Below, in pieces: positions 1-7,108 of a stretch of 35,206 bases of DNA. Position 1 is the first letter of the stretch, and each line of letters starts with the position of its first letter. The stretch is from Arthrobacter sp. Br18 (GTDB lineage: Bacteria; Actinomycetota; Actinomycetes; Actinomycetales; Micrococcaceae). The notes under the pieces are model-generated. The model was not told the origin of the DNA, did no database searches, and worked only from the letters and a program-made list of their open reading frames with translations. The stretch covers positions 1 through 35,206 of the forward strand of contig NZ_KI914877.1 in NCBI RefSeq assembly GCF_000520555.1, read 5' to 3'. The position numbers and the translations under genes were made by a program.

Positions 1-1
1 A

Positions 2-625
2 GCATGGCGCCTCGGTGTCCAGGTGGTGGCCATCGATCCGTCGGCGGCGTTCCGGAAGGCGTTGCGGATGTGGCTGCCACGCACCGCGGTGTCCGTGGAT
101 GCCTTTCATCTGAGCATGCTCGCCAACTCCATGGTGACCGAGGTCCGCCAGCGTCTCACCCACGAAACCAGAGGCAGGCGTGGCCGGGCTGCGGACCCGG
201 TGTGGGCCAACCGCCGGCTGCTGCTCAAAGGCGCGGAAAAGCTCTCCGATCGGGCCAGGAACCGCCTGGACGTCGTGTTCGCCGTCGATGATCCTACCGG
301 GAAGCTCGAGACGGCGTGGCGAGTGAAAGAAGCTTTGCGCGCACTCCTGGGCGTGGGGTCCCTCGCAGAAGCCGACGCTGCCAAAGCCATCCTCAAGGAC
401 CTGGTAGAGAGCGCAGGACAACCAGAGACTACCCGGCTGTTCCGAACAGTCTGCCGATGGTGGGACGAGATTGAAGTCCTCGTCATCACCGGAGCCACCA
501 CCGCGAAAGTCGAGGCGAATAACACCGCCATCAAGAACATCAAACGCACCGGACGCGGCTTCGTGAATAGCGCTAACTACAGAACCCGTATTCTATTGAG
601 AAGCGCCGCCAGAACGGCACGCTGA
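2..625 (+). CDS. ISL3-family transposase, C-terminal part (5' end outside window)
   Basis: The reading frame is open from base 2, so this is the 3' part of a longer gene; ISL3 transposases are usually around 400-440 residues and about 207 are present. It begins in the typical ISL3 stretch VVAIDPSAAFRKAL, followed by VSVDAFHLSMLAN with a probable catalytic aspartate. The ending has VEANNTAIKNIKRTGRGF, which carries the expected catalytic glutamate, and then NYRTRILL, a usual ISL3 C-terminus. The protein would act as a DDE transposase on its own inverted repeats. A candidate right inverted repeat follows about 20 bases after the stop. The C-terminus looks intact; whether the element is complete cannot be told from this window. 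The family call is made by recognition of these motifs, not by a search. Confidence 0.85.
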   Translation, partial: AWRLGVQVVAIDPSAAFRKALRMWLPRTAVSVDAFHLSMLANSMVTEVRQRLTHETRGRRGRAADPVWANRRLLLKGAEKLSDRARNRLDVVFAVDDPTGKLETAWRVKEALRALLGVGSLAEADAAKAILKDLVESAGQPETTRLFRTVCRWWDEIEVLVITGATTAKVEANNTAIKNIKRTGRGFVNSANYRTRILLRSAARTAR

Positions 626-647
626 TCATCTCCTCAGCAGTGGAAAT

Positions 648-668
648 CACCACGAACCACGGAGAGCC
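648..668. repeat. Candidate right terminal inverted repeat of the ISL3 element
   Basis: Read inward on the minus strand, the sequence starts GGCTCTCCGTGGTTCGTGGT. ISL3 elements of actinobacteria commonly begin with GGCTCTCC or GGCTCTTC, and it lies just beyond the transposase stop as expected. The family makes 8-bp target duplications; the bases just outside are TCTAAGTC. The left end is out of the window, so neither the repeat pairing nor the duplication can be verified here. Confidence 0.5.
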
Positions 669-952
669 TCTAAGTCCGCCCTGTGGGAACTGGAGCAATG
701 ACAACGCCCTCCGTGCCGGCTCTCCTCACCACTGATCCGTGCAATGTCGAGAGCGAAATTTTAACGGCTGGACCGCCTCTCCGCTAGATGCGGAGCGAAA
801 AGTTGATGAGATGTGCGTTACATCACATAATTGACACTCCCCAATGCTACTGTCCCCCCTAGAAAATTTGCCTCAGGCAACACGTTCGTCACAGCAGGCC
901 CCGAACGCATGGGTGCCTTGCTGCAGCTGGGATAGCCACTTAGGAGAACCCC
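669..952 (+). promoter_or_regulatory. Intergenic region with promoter of the M6 protease gene
   Basis: This stretch holds no convincing gene. At 803-808 there is TTGATG and, after exactly 17 bases, CATAAT at 826-831, a good match to a primary-sigma promoter, giving a leader of about 115 bases before the protease start. Between the two boxes lies a short inverted repeat, GATGT-N5-ACATC (810-824), which could bind a regulator. A TTGACA at 831-836 has no suitable -10 box at the correct distance. The ribosome binding site AGGAG (942-946) lies 6 bases before the TTG start. Confidence 0.5.
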
Positions 953-2785
953 TTGAACAGAGACACTCGTACCCGGGGGCTGCGGTGCGCGATGGCGCTC
1001 GCCGTAACCTGCGCCGTCGTCCTCACCCCGGTGAGCGCGAACGCGACCATCGAAGCCGCTCCAACCGCTCCCGATGCGACAACCGCTGCATCCGCCTCCT
1101 CGCCGGGCGCCGACGGCGCCGCTTCGAAGGCCGACGACCGCTCGGACCCCGTGGCCGGCGAGCGCCGCGACCTCAATCAGCAGGCCGTGGGGAAGGTGAT
1201 CTCCGGCGAGGCCACGGTGGAGGACCTGAACGGTTCCAGGGCCGTGCAGGTCGCCCCCGGCCAGTGGGCCCAATACGGGCTGCAGGACAGCGACCAGATC
1301 CTCTCCTTCCTCGTCGACTTCGGCGATCAGGTGGATCCGCGATTCCCGGCCTCGGCGCCCGGCCCCGAGCGCAACACCATCAAGGAACCGGACCGGACGG
1401 TCGACAACTCCACCTACTGGTCGGACACCTTCGACCGCGAGCACTTCCTCGACATGGTCTTCAGTGAGGAGGATGAGTCGCTCAAGGGCGTTTACGAGGA
1501 AATGTCCAGCGGCCGGTACACGGTCGACGGTGATGTCAGCGACTGGGTGACCGTTCCCTTCAACTCGGCCAGCTACGGCGAGACCGAGAGCCAGTCGGAT
1601 ATGACCCGCTTCGTCCAGGACACCGCCGACGCCTGGTACGACTCGCAGATCGCAGCCGGGAAGACTCCCTCCGACATCGATGCGTACCTTGCGTCCTTCG
1701 ACCAGTGGGACCGCTACGACTATGACAAGGATGGCGACTTCAACGAAGCCGACGGCTACATCGACCACTTCCAGGCGATCCACGCCGGCGAGGGCGAGGA
1801 AGCCGGAGCCGCGTCGTCGGCTATCTGGTCGCACCGCTGGGCTGTCGGCCAGGCGGGCCGCGGGACCTCAGGACCGGCGGCCAACCCCTTCGGTGGCATC
1901 AAGATCGGCGACTCCGACGTCTGGATCCGCGACTACACCACGGAACCCGAGAACGGTGGTCTCGGGGTCTTCGCGCACGAGTACGGTCACGACCTCGGCC
2001 CGCCCGACCTCTACGACACCAGCGGCGGCGAGAACGGCACCGGTTTCTGGACGCTCATGAGCTCCGGGTCGTGGCTCGACCACGGCGAGGACTCCATCGG
2101 GACCACCCCGAACCACATGGGTGCATGGGAGAAGCTCCAGCTCGGCTGGCTGGATTACGATGTGGCCACGGCCGGCGAGAAGTCGACCCATAAGATCGGC
2201 CCGTCGTACCACGCGACGAAGGCACCGCAGGCCGTCGTCGTGAACCTCCCGAAGGACGCGGCGGGCAACAGTCGCTTCTATATCGCGGAAAACCGCCAGT
2301 ACGCAGGCTACGATGCGACCCTGGCCACCGGACCCTACAACTTCGGGTGGGGTTTCACGGCGCCGGACACGGTGGAGCACTTCGCCTACCAGGACGGGCT
2401 GAGCATCACGTACTGGAACACCGCGCAGCGCAACAACAACACGCGTCAGCATCCGGGTTCAGGCCTTGCCCTGCCGGTGGATGCGAACCCGAAGGCCCTC
2501 ACCTGGTCGGACGGCACCGTGGTGCGTAACCGCGTCCAGAGCTACGATGCCACCTTCGGCAAGCAGGCCACCGACGCGCTCAGCCTCCACCGCGAGCTGG
2601 CCACCGGCATGACGACGCTCGATGCACCGTCGCAGCCCGGCGTCGCCGTCTTCGACGACACCAACCCAGGCGCCTACTACGACGCCGCCAACCCCGGCGG
2701 ATCCGTCATCGTTGCGGGGACGGGCACCAGGATCGAGGTCGTCCAGGCCAACTCGGCCGAAATGATGACACTCTCTGTGAAGTAA
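953..2785 (+). CDS. Secreted M6-family (immune inhibitor A-like) zinc metalloprotease
   Basis: A 610-residue secreted protease. The TTG start is chosen because AGGAG lies 6 bases upstream and the protein then opens with a classic signal peptide: arginines at residues 3-9, a hydrophobic core around residues 14-26, and an Ala-x-Ala-like site near PVSANA. The zinc motif HEYGHDLGPPDLYD starts at residue 342; His342, His346 and a downstream Asp would be the ligands and Glu343 the catalytic base. Next come ENGTGFWTLMSSGSW, a hallmark of M6 peptidases, and upstream the GRYTVDGDVSDWV block of the same family. DYDKDGDFNEADGYID resembles a calcium-binding loop. It should cleave extracellular proteins; the natural substrate is unknown. 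It stands alone, between its own promoter and a strong terminator. Confidence 0.9.
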   Translation: MNRDTRTRGLRCAMALAVTCAVVLTPVSANATIEAAPTAPDATTAASASSPGADGAASKADDRSDPVAGERRDLNQQAVGKVISGEATVEDLNGSRAVQVAPGQWAQYGLQDSDQILSFLVDFGDQVDPRFPASAPGPERNTIKEPDRTVDNSTYWSDTFDREHFLDMVFSEEDESLKGVYEEMSSGRYTVDGDVSDWVTVPFNSASYGETESQSDMTRFVQDTADAWYDSQIAAGKTPSDIDAYLASFDQWDRYDYDKDGDFNEADGYIDHFQAIHAGEGEEAGAASSAIWSHRWAVGQAGRGTSGPAANPFGGIKIGDSDVWIRDYTTEPENGGLGVFAHEYGHDLGPPDLYDTSGGENGTGFWTLMSSGSWLDHGEDSIGTTPNHMGAWEKLQLGWLDYDVATAGEKSTHKIGPSYHATKAPQAVVVNLPKDAAGNSRFYIAENRQYAGYDATLATGPYNFGWGFTAPDTVEHFAYQDGLSITYWNTAQRNNNTRQHPGSGLALPVDANPKALTWSDGTVVRNRVQSYDATFGKQATDALSLHRELATGMTTLDAPSQPGVAVFDDTNPGAYYDAANPGGSVIVAGTGTRIEVVQANSAEMMTLSVK

Positions 2786-2801
2786 TGGGTTCGATCTGCA
2801 A

Positions 2802-2837
2802 CGCAAGAAGTCGGGAGGCAGCTCCCGGCTTCTTGCG
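2802..2837 (+). terminator. Long hairpin terminator after the M6 protease
   Basis: CGCAAGAAG (2802-2810) pairs with CTTCTTGCG (2829-2837), and CGGGAG (2812-2817) pairs with CTCCCG (2822-2827), joined by one U-G pair and a GCAG loop, making a 16-pair stem. There is no clear T-run after it, as is common in high-GC actinobacteria. Confidence 0.75.
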
Positions 2838-2987
2838 TGTGCACCCGGAACCTGAACCGCAAGGCCTTCGGCTGATCGGGGCCTTGTGCCCTAGTACGCG
2901 GCCACCATCCCCGCTGTACTTGTGGTGACACCTGGGACTGCTCCGCACCGCGGAACCCACGACTCCACGAACGAGGGAACCTACGTT

Positions 2988-3290
2988 ATGACCAGCATCA
3001 GTGCCTTGTGGACCAGACTTGACCCGGTCGTGCAACAGTGGCTCCTCCGGAACCCCGGGACCGGGGTTCTGCCACGCACCCAGGTCAATCGGGTGGAGAA
3101 AGCCACCGGGCACGCCCTGTCCGTCGACGAGCACGGCGAGCACTGGTTCTCACTGGCGGATCTTGTCTTTCTGAAGGCCAGAAGGCACGCGGCGTCGTCC
3201 CGGGGCAATGCTTTCCAGCCGGATCCCGACGGTAGGATGACGGATGCTGACCCGGGTTCGAACCCCTACGAGGAAGCCCTGGACCGGTAA
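2988..3290 (+). CDS. Small protein of unknown function (first of a coupled pair)
   Basis: A 100-residue soluble, charged protein that I do not recognise. The ATG at 2988 is preferred over an earlier in-frame GTG because GAGGG lies 10 bases before it. The middle reads VLPRTQVNRVEKATGHALSV followed by DEHGEHWFSLADLVFLKARR, which suggests a compact helical domain; the tail is rich in Asp, Pro and Gly and probably disordered. There is no signal peptide or membrane segment. Its TAA stop shares one base with the ATG of the next gene (TAATG), so the two are probably translated together. It is isolated upstream by the hairpin at 2802-2837. Confidence 0.6.
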   Translation: MTSISALWTRLDPVVQQWLLRNPGTGVLPRTQVNRVEKATGHALSVDEHGEHWFSLADLVFLKARRHAASSRGNAFQPDPDGRMTDADPGSNPYEEALDR

Positions 3291-3751
3291 TGCCGGCTCC
3301 CGGCACCCGGCGGCCTTCCCTATCCGTTGTGGCACCTGCGGACAGTACCACCATCGCGCAGGAATCCGACGTCCTCCAGAACGGGTCAAGCGGCGACGTG
3401 CAGCGGCGCCGCGCAATGGCGCTGCACCCCTCGGCAGGGGTACAGAAACTGCATATCCTGATCCACTCCGATCCGGATCTCGGGCGCGTCCACATCGTCG
3501 TCGGAGGCTGCTTGACTCCCGTCAACGTCCATGGCCTCGATCTGGTGGTGCGACGGGTCAGTTCCCTGTCGCCCGGGAGCGAGGTGGTCCTCAACCTCAC
3601 CCAGGCACAAGCCTGGGAGGGGATGAGTGGGACTCTGGAGGCAGCGGCCATCGAGGGCCGGGTGAGTGAGGGCGCACCAGCACACTGTGAACGCCGCCGG
3701 CTGCGCGTACTCCCGACAAAGGCGCAGGGCAGCGCTGAAGAAAAGTTGTGA
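3290..3751 (+). CDS. Small protein, possibly STAS-like (second of a coupled pair)
   Basis: A 153-residue protein without a clear name. The first 45 residues look disordered. Residues from about 52 to 118 alternate beta and helix as in STAS (anti-sigma antagonist) domains: GRVHIVVGGCLTPVNVHGLD, then a helix, then a hydrophobic strand EVVLNLTQA. This is only a pattern resemblance, and the phosphorylatable serine of true anti-sigma antagonists is not evident. The tail is basic. The ATG overlaps the stop of the preceding gene (TAATG), which suggests translational coupling and a shared function. It converges on the universal stress protein gene; a weak hairpin, CTGCCG-CAC-CGGCAG (3804-3818), lies between them. 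Confidence 0.5.
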   Translation: MPAPGTRRPSLSVVAPADSTTIAQESDVLQNGSSGDVQRRRAMALHPSAGVQKLHILIHSDPDLGRVHIVVGGCLTPVNVHGLDLVVRRVSSLSPGSEVVLNLTQAQAWEGMSGTLEAAAIEGRVSEGAPAHCERRRLRVLPTKAQGSAEEKL

Positions 3752-3803
3752 ACGGCTCTGCTCGGTGTCTCCGGGACGTCGTCGCTCCTCGGTCCCCGGG
3801 AAG

Positions 3804-3818
3804 CTGCCGCACCGGCAG
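3804..3818. terminator. Short hairpin between convergent genes
   Basis: CTGCCG (3804-3809), loop CAC, CGGCAG (3813-3818). It is a perfect 6-pair stem located between the converging ends of the small gene pair and the universal stress gene. It is short and lacks a T-run, so its role as a terminator is uncertain. Confidence 0.3.
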
Positions 3819-3840
3819 ATTCACGTGCGGGTGCTCCTGA

Positions 3841-4281
3841 TCACACCTGTTTCTCCTCGGTGGTCGGCCGAACGACCAGGACGGGCACCGCTGCGTGATG
3901 AACGACGTGGGTGGAGACTGAGCCGAGGAGCAGTCCTTTGAATCCTCCCCGGCCACGGGATCCGACGACGATAAGGTCCGACCCTCGGGCAGCATCAAGC
4001 AGGACTTCGGCTGTCAGGCCTTGAATAATTTCGGTGCTGATCGGGACACCCTCGGTCTCCACGGCCTTAAGGGCCTTCTGTTGTGCCTTTTCCGCTGCCT
4101 CCCGAAAGAGAGTCGGGTCAAGAGGCTTTCCATCTCCGACCGACGGTGCGTGCCAGGCAGTGACCACCCGCAACGCTCCGGCCCGGAGACGGGCTTCGGT
4201 CACGGCCCACCTGAGAGCTGCCACACCAGACGGAGAATTGTCCACCGCGGCGACAACTTCGAAGGGTTTTCTGCTGTTCAT
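3841..4281 (-). CDS. Universal stress protein (UspA family, ATP-binding type)
   Basis: A 146-residue single UspA domain. The start at 4281 is chosen because AAGGA lies 7 bases upstream and the protein then begins directly with the first beta strand, FEVVAAVDNSPSGVAALRWA, where the Asp and Ser are conserved in the nucleotide site. Near the end, GSRGRGGFKGLLLGSVSTHV matches the G-2X-G-9X-G(S/T) ATP-binding signature, and VPVLVVRP closes the fold. Such proteins accumulate in starvation, hypoxia or oxidative stress in actinobacteria; the exact role is not known. It is transcribed alone and divergent from the PLDc_N gene. Confidence 0.88.
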   Translation of the reverse strand: MNSRKPFEVVAAVDNSPSGVAALRWAVTEARLRAGALRVVTAWHAPSVGDGKPLDPTLFREAAEKAQQKALKAVETEGVPISTEIIQGLTAEVLLDAARGSDLIVVGSRGRGGFKGLLLGSVSTHVVHHAAVPVLVVRPTTEEKQV

Positions 4282-4536
4282 GGCCTTGTCCTTAGGTTGC
4301 GTAGGGATGGAAGTGATGCCGCGCGACCGTGCGGAGGGCAGCCGGCATGCGCTCACCATTGCTGCCGGGTCGGGGTCGATACGTCATGGTTACTACCTTC
4401 ATCCGGAAGGAGAGGCGTGGCTAGAGTCGAAAGTCACGGCGGCGCACCGGTACAGCGGATGCGGTTGGCGGCGGGTTGCCAGGGGGGCGTTGTGGCGACA
4501 CAATGAAGCCCTGTCAGGTGGAGAGGAAGCCGCGGA

Positions 4537-4761
4537 ATGGGTGCACGCAGAAAGTCCTGGAAGGACCTGGGACCCGGTCAGCGTTTCGGGCTGCTCCTCG
4601 GCGCGGCGGTGCAGTGGGCCCTGCTCGCCCTTGCGCTGGGTGATCTGCGGCGACGTCCGGCAGAGCAGATCCGTGGAAGCAAGCGGTGGTGGAGCGCGGC
4701 GGTGTTTGTCAACACCATCGGGCCGGTGTCATATTTCCTGTGGGGTGGTCGGCGTCCGTGA
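4537..4761 (+). CDS. Small membrane protein with PLDc_N-type domain
   Basis: A 74-residue protein with two hydrophobic segments, FGLLLGAAVQWALLALAL near residues 18-35 and AVFVNTIGPVSYFLW near 55-69. The pattern Arg-Gly-Ser-Lys-Arg-Trp-Trp followed by Asn-Thr-Ile-Gly-Pro-x-Ser-Tyr-Phe is the usual signature of the phospholipase D nuclease N-terminal (PLDc_N) domain, found in cardiolipin synthase leaders and in many stand-alone actinobacterial membrane proteins. The ATG has GAGAGGA 9 bases upstream. No catalytic domain is attached, so an enzymatic role is not implied. Confidence 0.75.
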   Translation: MGARRKSWKDLGPGQRFGLLLGAAVQWALLALALGDLRRRPAEQIRGSKRWWSAAVFVNTIGPVSYFLWGGRRP

Positions 4762-4849
4762 GCCGGGACGTGGCAACGGGTGTCAGGCCCCACTCCGGCG
4801 GTGTTTGCGGTCCAGGCCGTGACGTGCCCGGGCTGAAACACCCCTATTC

Positions 4850-5983
4850 ATGACGCCACGAGTGCAGGAGTACGACGTCGTCATCGCCGGGGGAGGGCTA
4901 GCGGGGCGCAGTCTTGCCTATTATCTGAGCAAAGAGCCGGGAATGGCCGGAGCGCGGATCCTGATCATCGACTCCAGCGCGCCGTACCCGCACCGCTCCC
5001 TGATCTACTGGCACGACGGCATCCCGCCGTTGCCTCTCATTCCAGCAGCCAGTTTCACGAGCCTCGCGGTTGACGCAGGAACCACTCAGCAGATCCTGCC
5101 GCTCGAGCGCCACCATCTCTGCCTCACCTCGTCACGGAGCGTTTTTCGGTGTCTCGACGAAGTAATAGATGCCAATCCTCGGATCACCCGTCTTGACGGC
5201 CAGGTTTCACGAGTGCGGTCCCATGCGGACGCGGTGGAGGTGACCCTCTCCGATGGTCGACTGGTCAGGGCGTCGCACTGTTTTGACAGCACCTTTCCCT
5301 CTACAGGAGTCAAGGCCCGGCTGCTCATGTCGGGCGAGGTCCGGCGGGTGCTCACTCCACACGAATCCTTCGACCCATCAGTCGCAACCTTCATCGATTT
5401 TCGGTCCGGCGAACACCATCCCGTGCACTTCCACTGCGTCCTGCCGATCTCAACCCGGGAAGCTTTCGTTGAGGTGACCCGGATCGTCCCGAGTGGGGTT
5501 GCAGGCCCGGAATTCCCGTTCGAACAGGCGACCTCTGCGTACCTGCGGAGCGTCTGGGGCGTGGGCGACTTTTCCTCATTGTCCGTGGAACGGGGTTCGA
5601 TCCCTCTGGGCATCCGCTCCAGCAGTCCCCGCGGCCGTCACCTGCGCACCGGAACCCCCTCCGGAGTAGTCAAGGCCACCACGGGATACGGCTTCACCCG
5701 AATCCTTCGTCAAGCCGAGCGCATCGCCTCGTCGCTTGCTTCCACCGGGTTGCCTGAGGCTCCCCGGCCGGACCGCCGCTTCCGCTGGTACGACAAGCCC
5801 GTGCTCAGGATGTGGAAGCACGATCCTGAACGTGCGGTGCAGTTCATGAAGGCTGCGTTCACCTCGCACGACGCGGATCTTGTCCTCGATTTTCTGGACG
5901 AGCGAACCACCTTCCCGCAGGAGAAGGCTCTGCTCGGGTCCATGCCGGTCACCATGCTCCTGCAGCCACGCCTGTGGATCTGA
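4850..5983 (+). CDS. Lycopene cyclase-family FAD-dependent protein
   Basis: A 377-residue member of the lycopene cyclase (CrtY/CrtL-like) flavoprotein family. It begins with a dinucleotide-binding motif, YDVVIAGGGLAGRSLAYYL, and the first strand ends in LIIDSS. The segment HCFDSTF near residue 144 and KATTGYGFTRILRQAERIA near residue 270 match the family blocks around the FAD and substrate site. Such enzymes close the ends of lycopene to beta- or epsilon-rings at the membrane. No phytoene synthase, desaturase or prenyltransferase genes are nearby, so it is an orphan here and the exact substrate is uncertain. The ribosome site before the ATG at 4850 is weak; a GTG at 4862 is an alternative start. 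Confidence 0.8.
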   Translation: MTPRVQEYDVVIAGGGLAGRSLAYYLSKEPGMAGARILIIDSSAPYPHRSLIYWHDGIPPLPLIPAASFTSLAVDAGTTQQILPLERHHLCLTSSRSVFRCLDEVIDANPRITRLDGQVSRVRSHADAVEVTLSDGRLVRASHCFDSTFPSTGVKARLLMSGEVRRVLTPHESFDPSVATFIDFRSGEHHPVHFHCVLPISTREAFVEVTRIVPSGVAGPEFPFEQATSAYLRSVWGVGDFSSLSVERGSIPLGIRSSSPRGRHLRTGTPSGVVKATTGYGFTRILRQAERIASSLASTGLPEAPRPDRRFRWYDKPVLRMWKHDPERAVQFMKAAFTSHDADLVLDFLDERTTFPQEKALLGSMPVTMLLQPRLWI

Positions 5984-6005
5984 CGCGGAGGTCGCCGGGC
6001 GTAGC

Positions 6006-7070
6006 ATGAGCTTCATGTCTGAACAGAAGCCTGAACAGAACCAGCAGCAGCCCACCATTCACCTCGGCCGTACCGGGGTAGAAGTCAGCCGCCTCTGCCT
6101 CGGCACCATGATGTTCGGCGACTGGGGAAACAAGGACCATCAGGAGTCCGTCCGGATCATTCGACATGCGATTGATTCGGGCATCAACTTTATTGATAGC
6201 GCCGACATCTACGCCTACGGGGAGTCGGAGGAGATCCTCGGCCAAGCGATTGCCCAGCACGGGCGCCGCGAGGACCTGGTGATTGCCACGAAATTCTTCA
6301 ATGGGATGAAACAGCAACCGAATTACCGCGGTGGGTCCCGCCGGTGGATCACAACGGCCGTCGAAGAATCACTGCGGCGCCTTGGTACGGACTACATTGA
6401 CCTGTACCAGATGCACCGCCCGGACGAGCACACAGACATCGAAGAAACCCTCGGGGCCCTGGATGATCTGGTGCGGCAGGGCAAAGTGCGCTATATCGGC
6501 TCGTCGACATTCCAGCCCTCCCAGGTCGTTGAGGCGCAGTGGATAGCACGCCAGAACCACACTGCCCGCTTCGTGACGGAGCAGCCGCCCTACTCCATGC
6601 TCACGCGGGGGATTGAGGCGGATTTGTTGCCGACCACCCACCGGCACAACATGGGCACCCTCGTGTGGAGTCCGCTGGCCGGCGGCTGGCTGAGCGGGAA
6701 ATACCGGAAGGGCCAGGAACTTCCCAGAACACGCCGCGGTTCGCGAAAAGATGCACCTGACCTCGGTGACCCCAAGATCGCTGCCAAACTCGACGCCGCG
6801 GACCAGCTCGGGGCGCTGGCGGATGACCTCGGAGTTCCGCTGGTCCGACTCGCATTGGCGTTCGTGCTGCGGCATCCGGGGGTCACGAGCGCGATCATCG
6901 GACCCCGCACCATGGAGCAGCTAGAGTCGCAGCTTGACGCTGCCTCCTTGGAGCTCGACGAGGCGACACTGGACCGGATCGACGAAATCGTTGCACCAGG
7001 AACCAACGTTCATCCCGACGATGCCGGCTTCAGCAACTACTGGCTCGACCCTGCGCTTCGCCGTCGTTGA
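6006..7070 (+). CDS. Aldo/keto reductase
   Basis: A 354-residue NADPH-dependent oxidoreductase with a TIM-barrel fold. The catalytic tetrad can be placed: Asp64 and Tyr69 in FIDSADIYAYGESEE, Lys96 in VIATKFF, and His137 in YQMHRPD. The C-terminal NADP-binding region includes SAIIGPRTMEQLESQLDA. The likely start is the ATG at 6006 (another in-frame ATG lies at 6015), with GGAGG 14-24 bases upstream, a long spacing. It follows the lycopene cyclase by only 22 bases and may be co-transcribed with it. Substrate unknown; it resembles the YajO/Tas-like group. It converges on the AAA ATPase gene. Confidence 0.9.
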   Translation: MSFMSEQKPEQNQQQPTIHLGRTGVEVSRLCLGTMMFGDWGNKDHQESVRIIRHAIDSGINFIDSADIYAYGESEEILGQAIAQHGRREDLVIATKFFNGMKQQPNYRGGSRRWITTAVEESLRRLGTDYIDLYQMHRPDEHTDIEETLGALDDLVRQGKVRYIGSSTFQPSQVVEAQWIARQNHTARFVTEQPPYSMLTRGIEADLLPTTHRHNMGTLVWSPLAGGWLSGKYRKGQELPRTRRGSRKDAPDLGDPKIAAKLDAADQLGALADDLGVPLVRLALAFVLRHPGVTSAIIGPRTMEQLESQLDAASLELDEATLDRIDEIVAPGTNVHPDDAGFSNYWLDPALRRR

Positions 7071-7089
7071 CCGCGGCCGCTACCCCCGG

Positions 7090-7107
7090 GGTGCGTCGTT
7101 GCGCACC
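7090..7107. terminator. Hairpin between convergent genes
   Basis: GGTGCG (7090-7095), loop TCGTTG, CGCACC (7102-7107). It lies in the 38-base gap between the aldo/keto reductase stop and the ATPase stop, so it could end both transcripts. The stem is short and without a T-run. Confidence 0.35.
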
Positions 7108-7108
7108 A

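Noticed and set aside
818-1834. Long open frame on the minus strand opposite the M6 protease
   Set aside because: A high-GC shadow frame: low-complexity Val/Gly/Arg-rich translation, no family signature, while the other strand has a complete protease.
3251-3264. tRNA T-arm-like sequence GGGTTCGAACCCC
   Set aside because: It lies within the coding frame of a small protein, and no acceptor stem, anticodon arm or D-arm can be built around it.
4417-4506. 29-codon frame with an AAGGAG-like site before a GTG
   Set aside because: Too short, with no recognisable features; the ribosome-site match is likely by chance in the upstream region of the stress protein gene.
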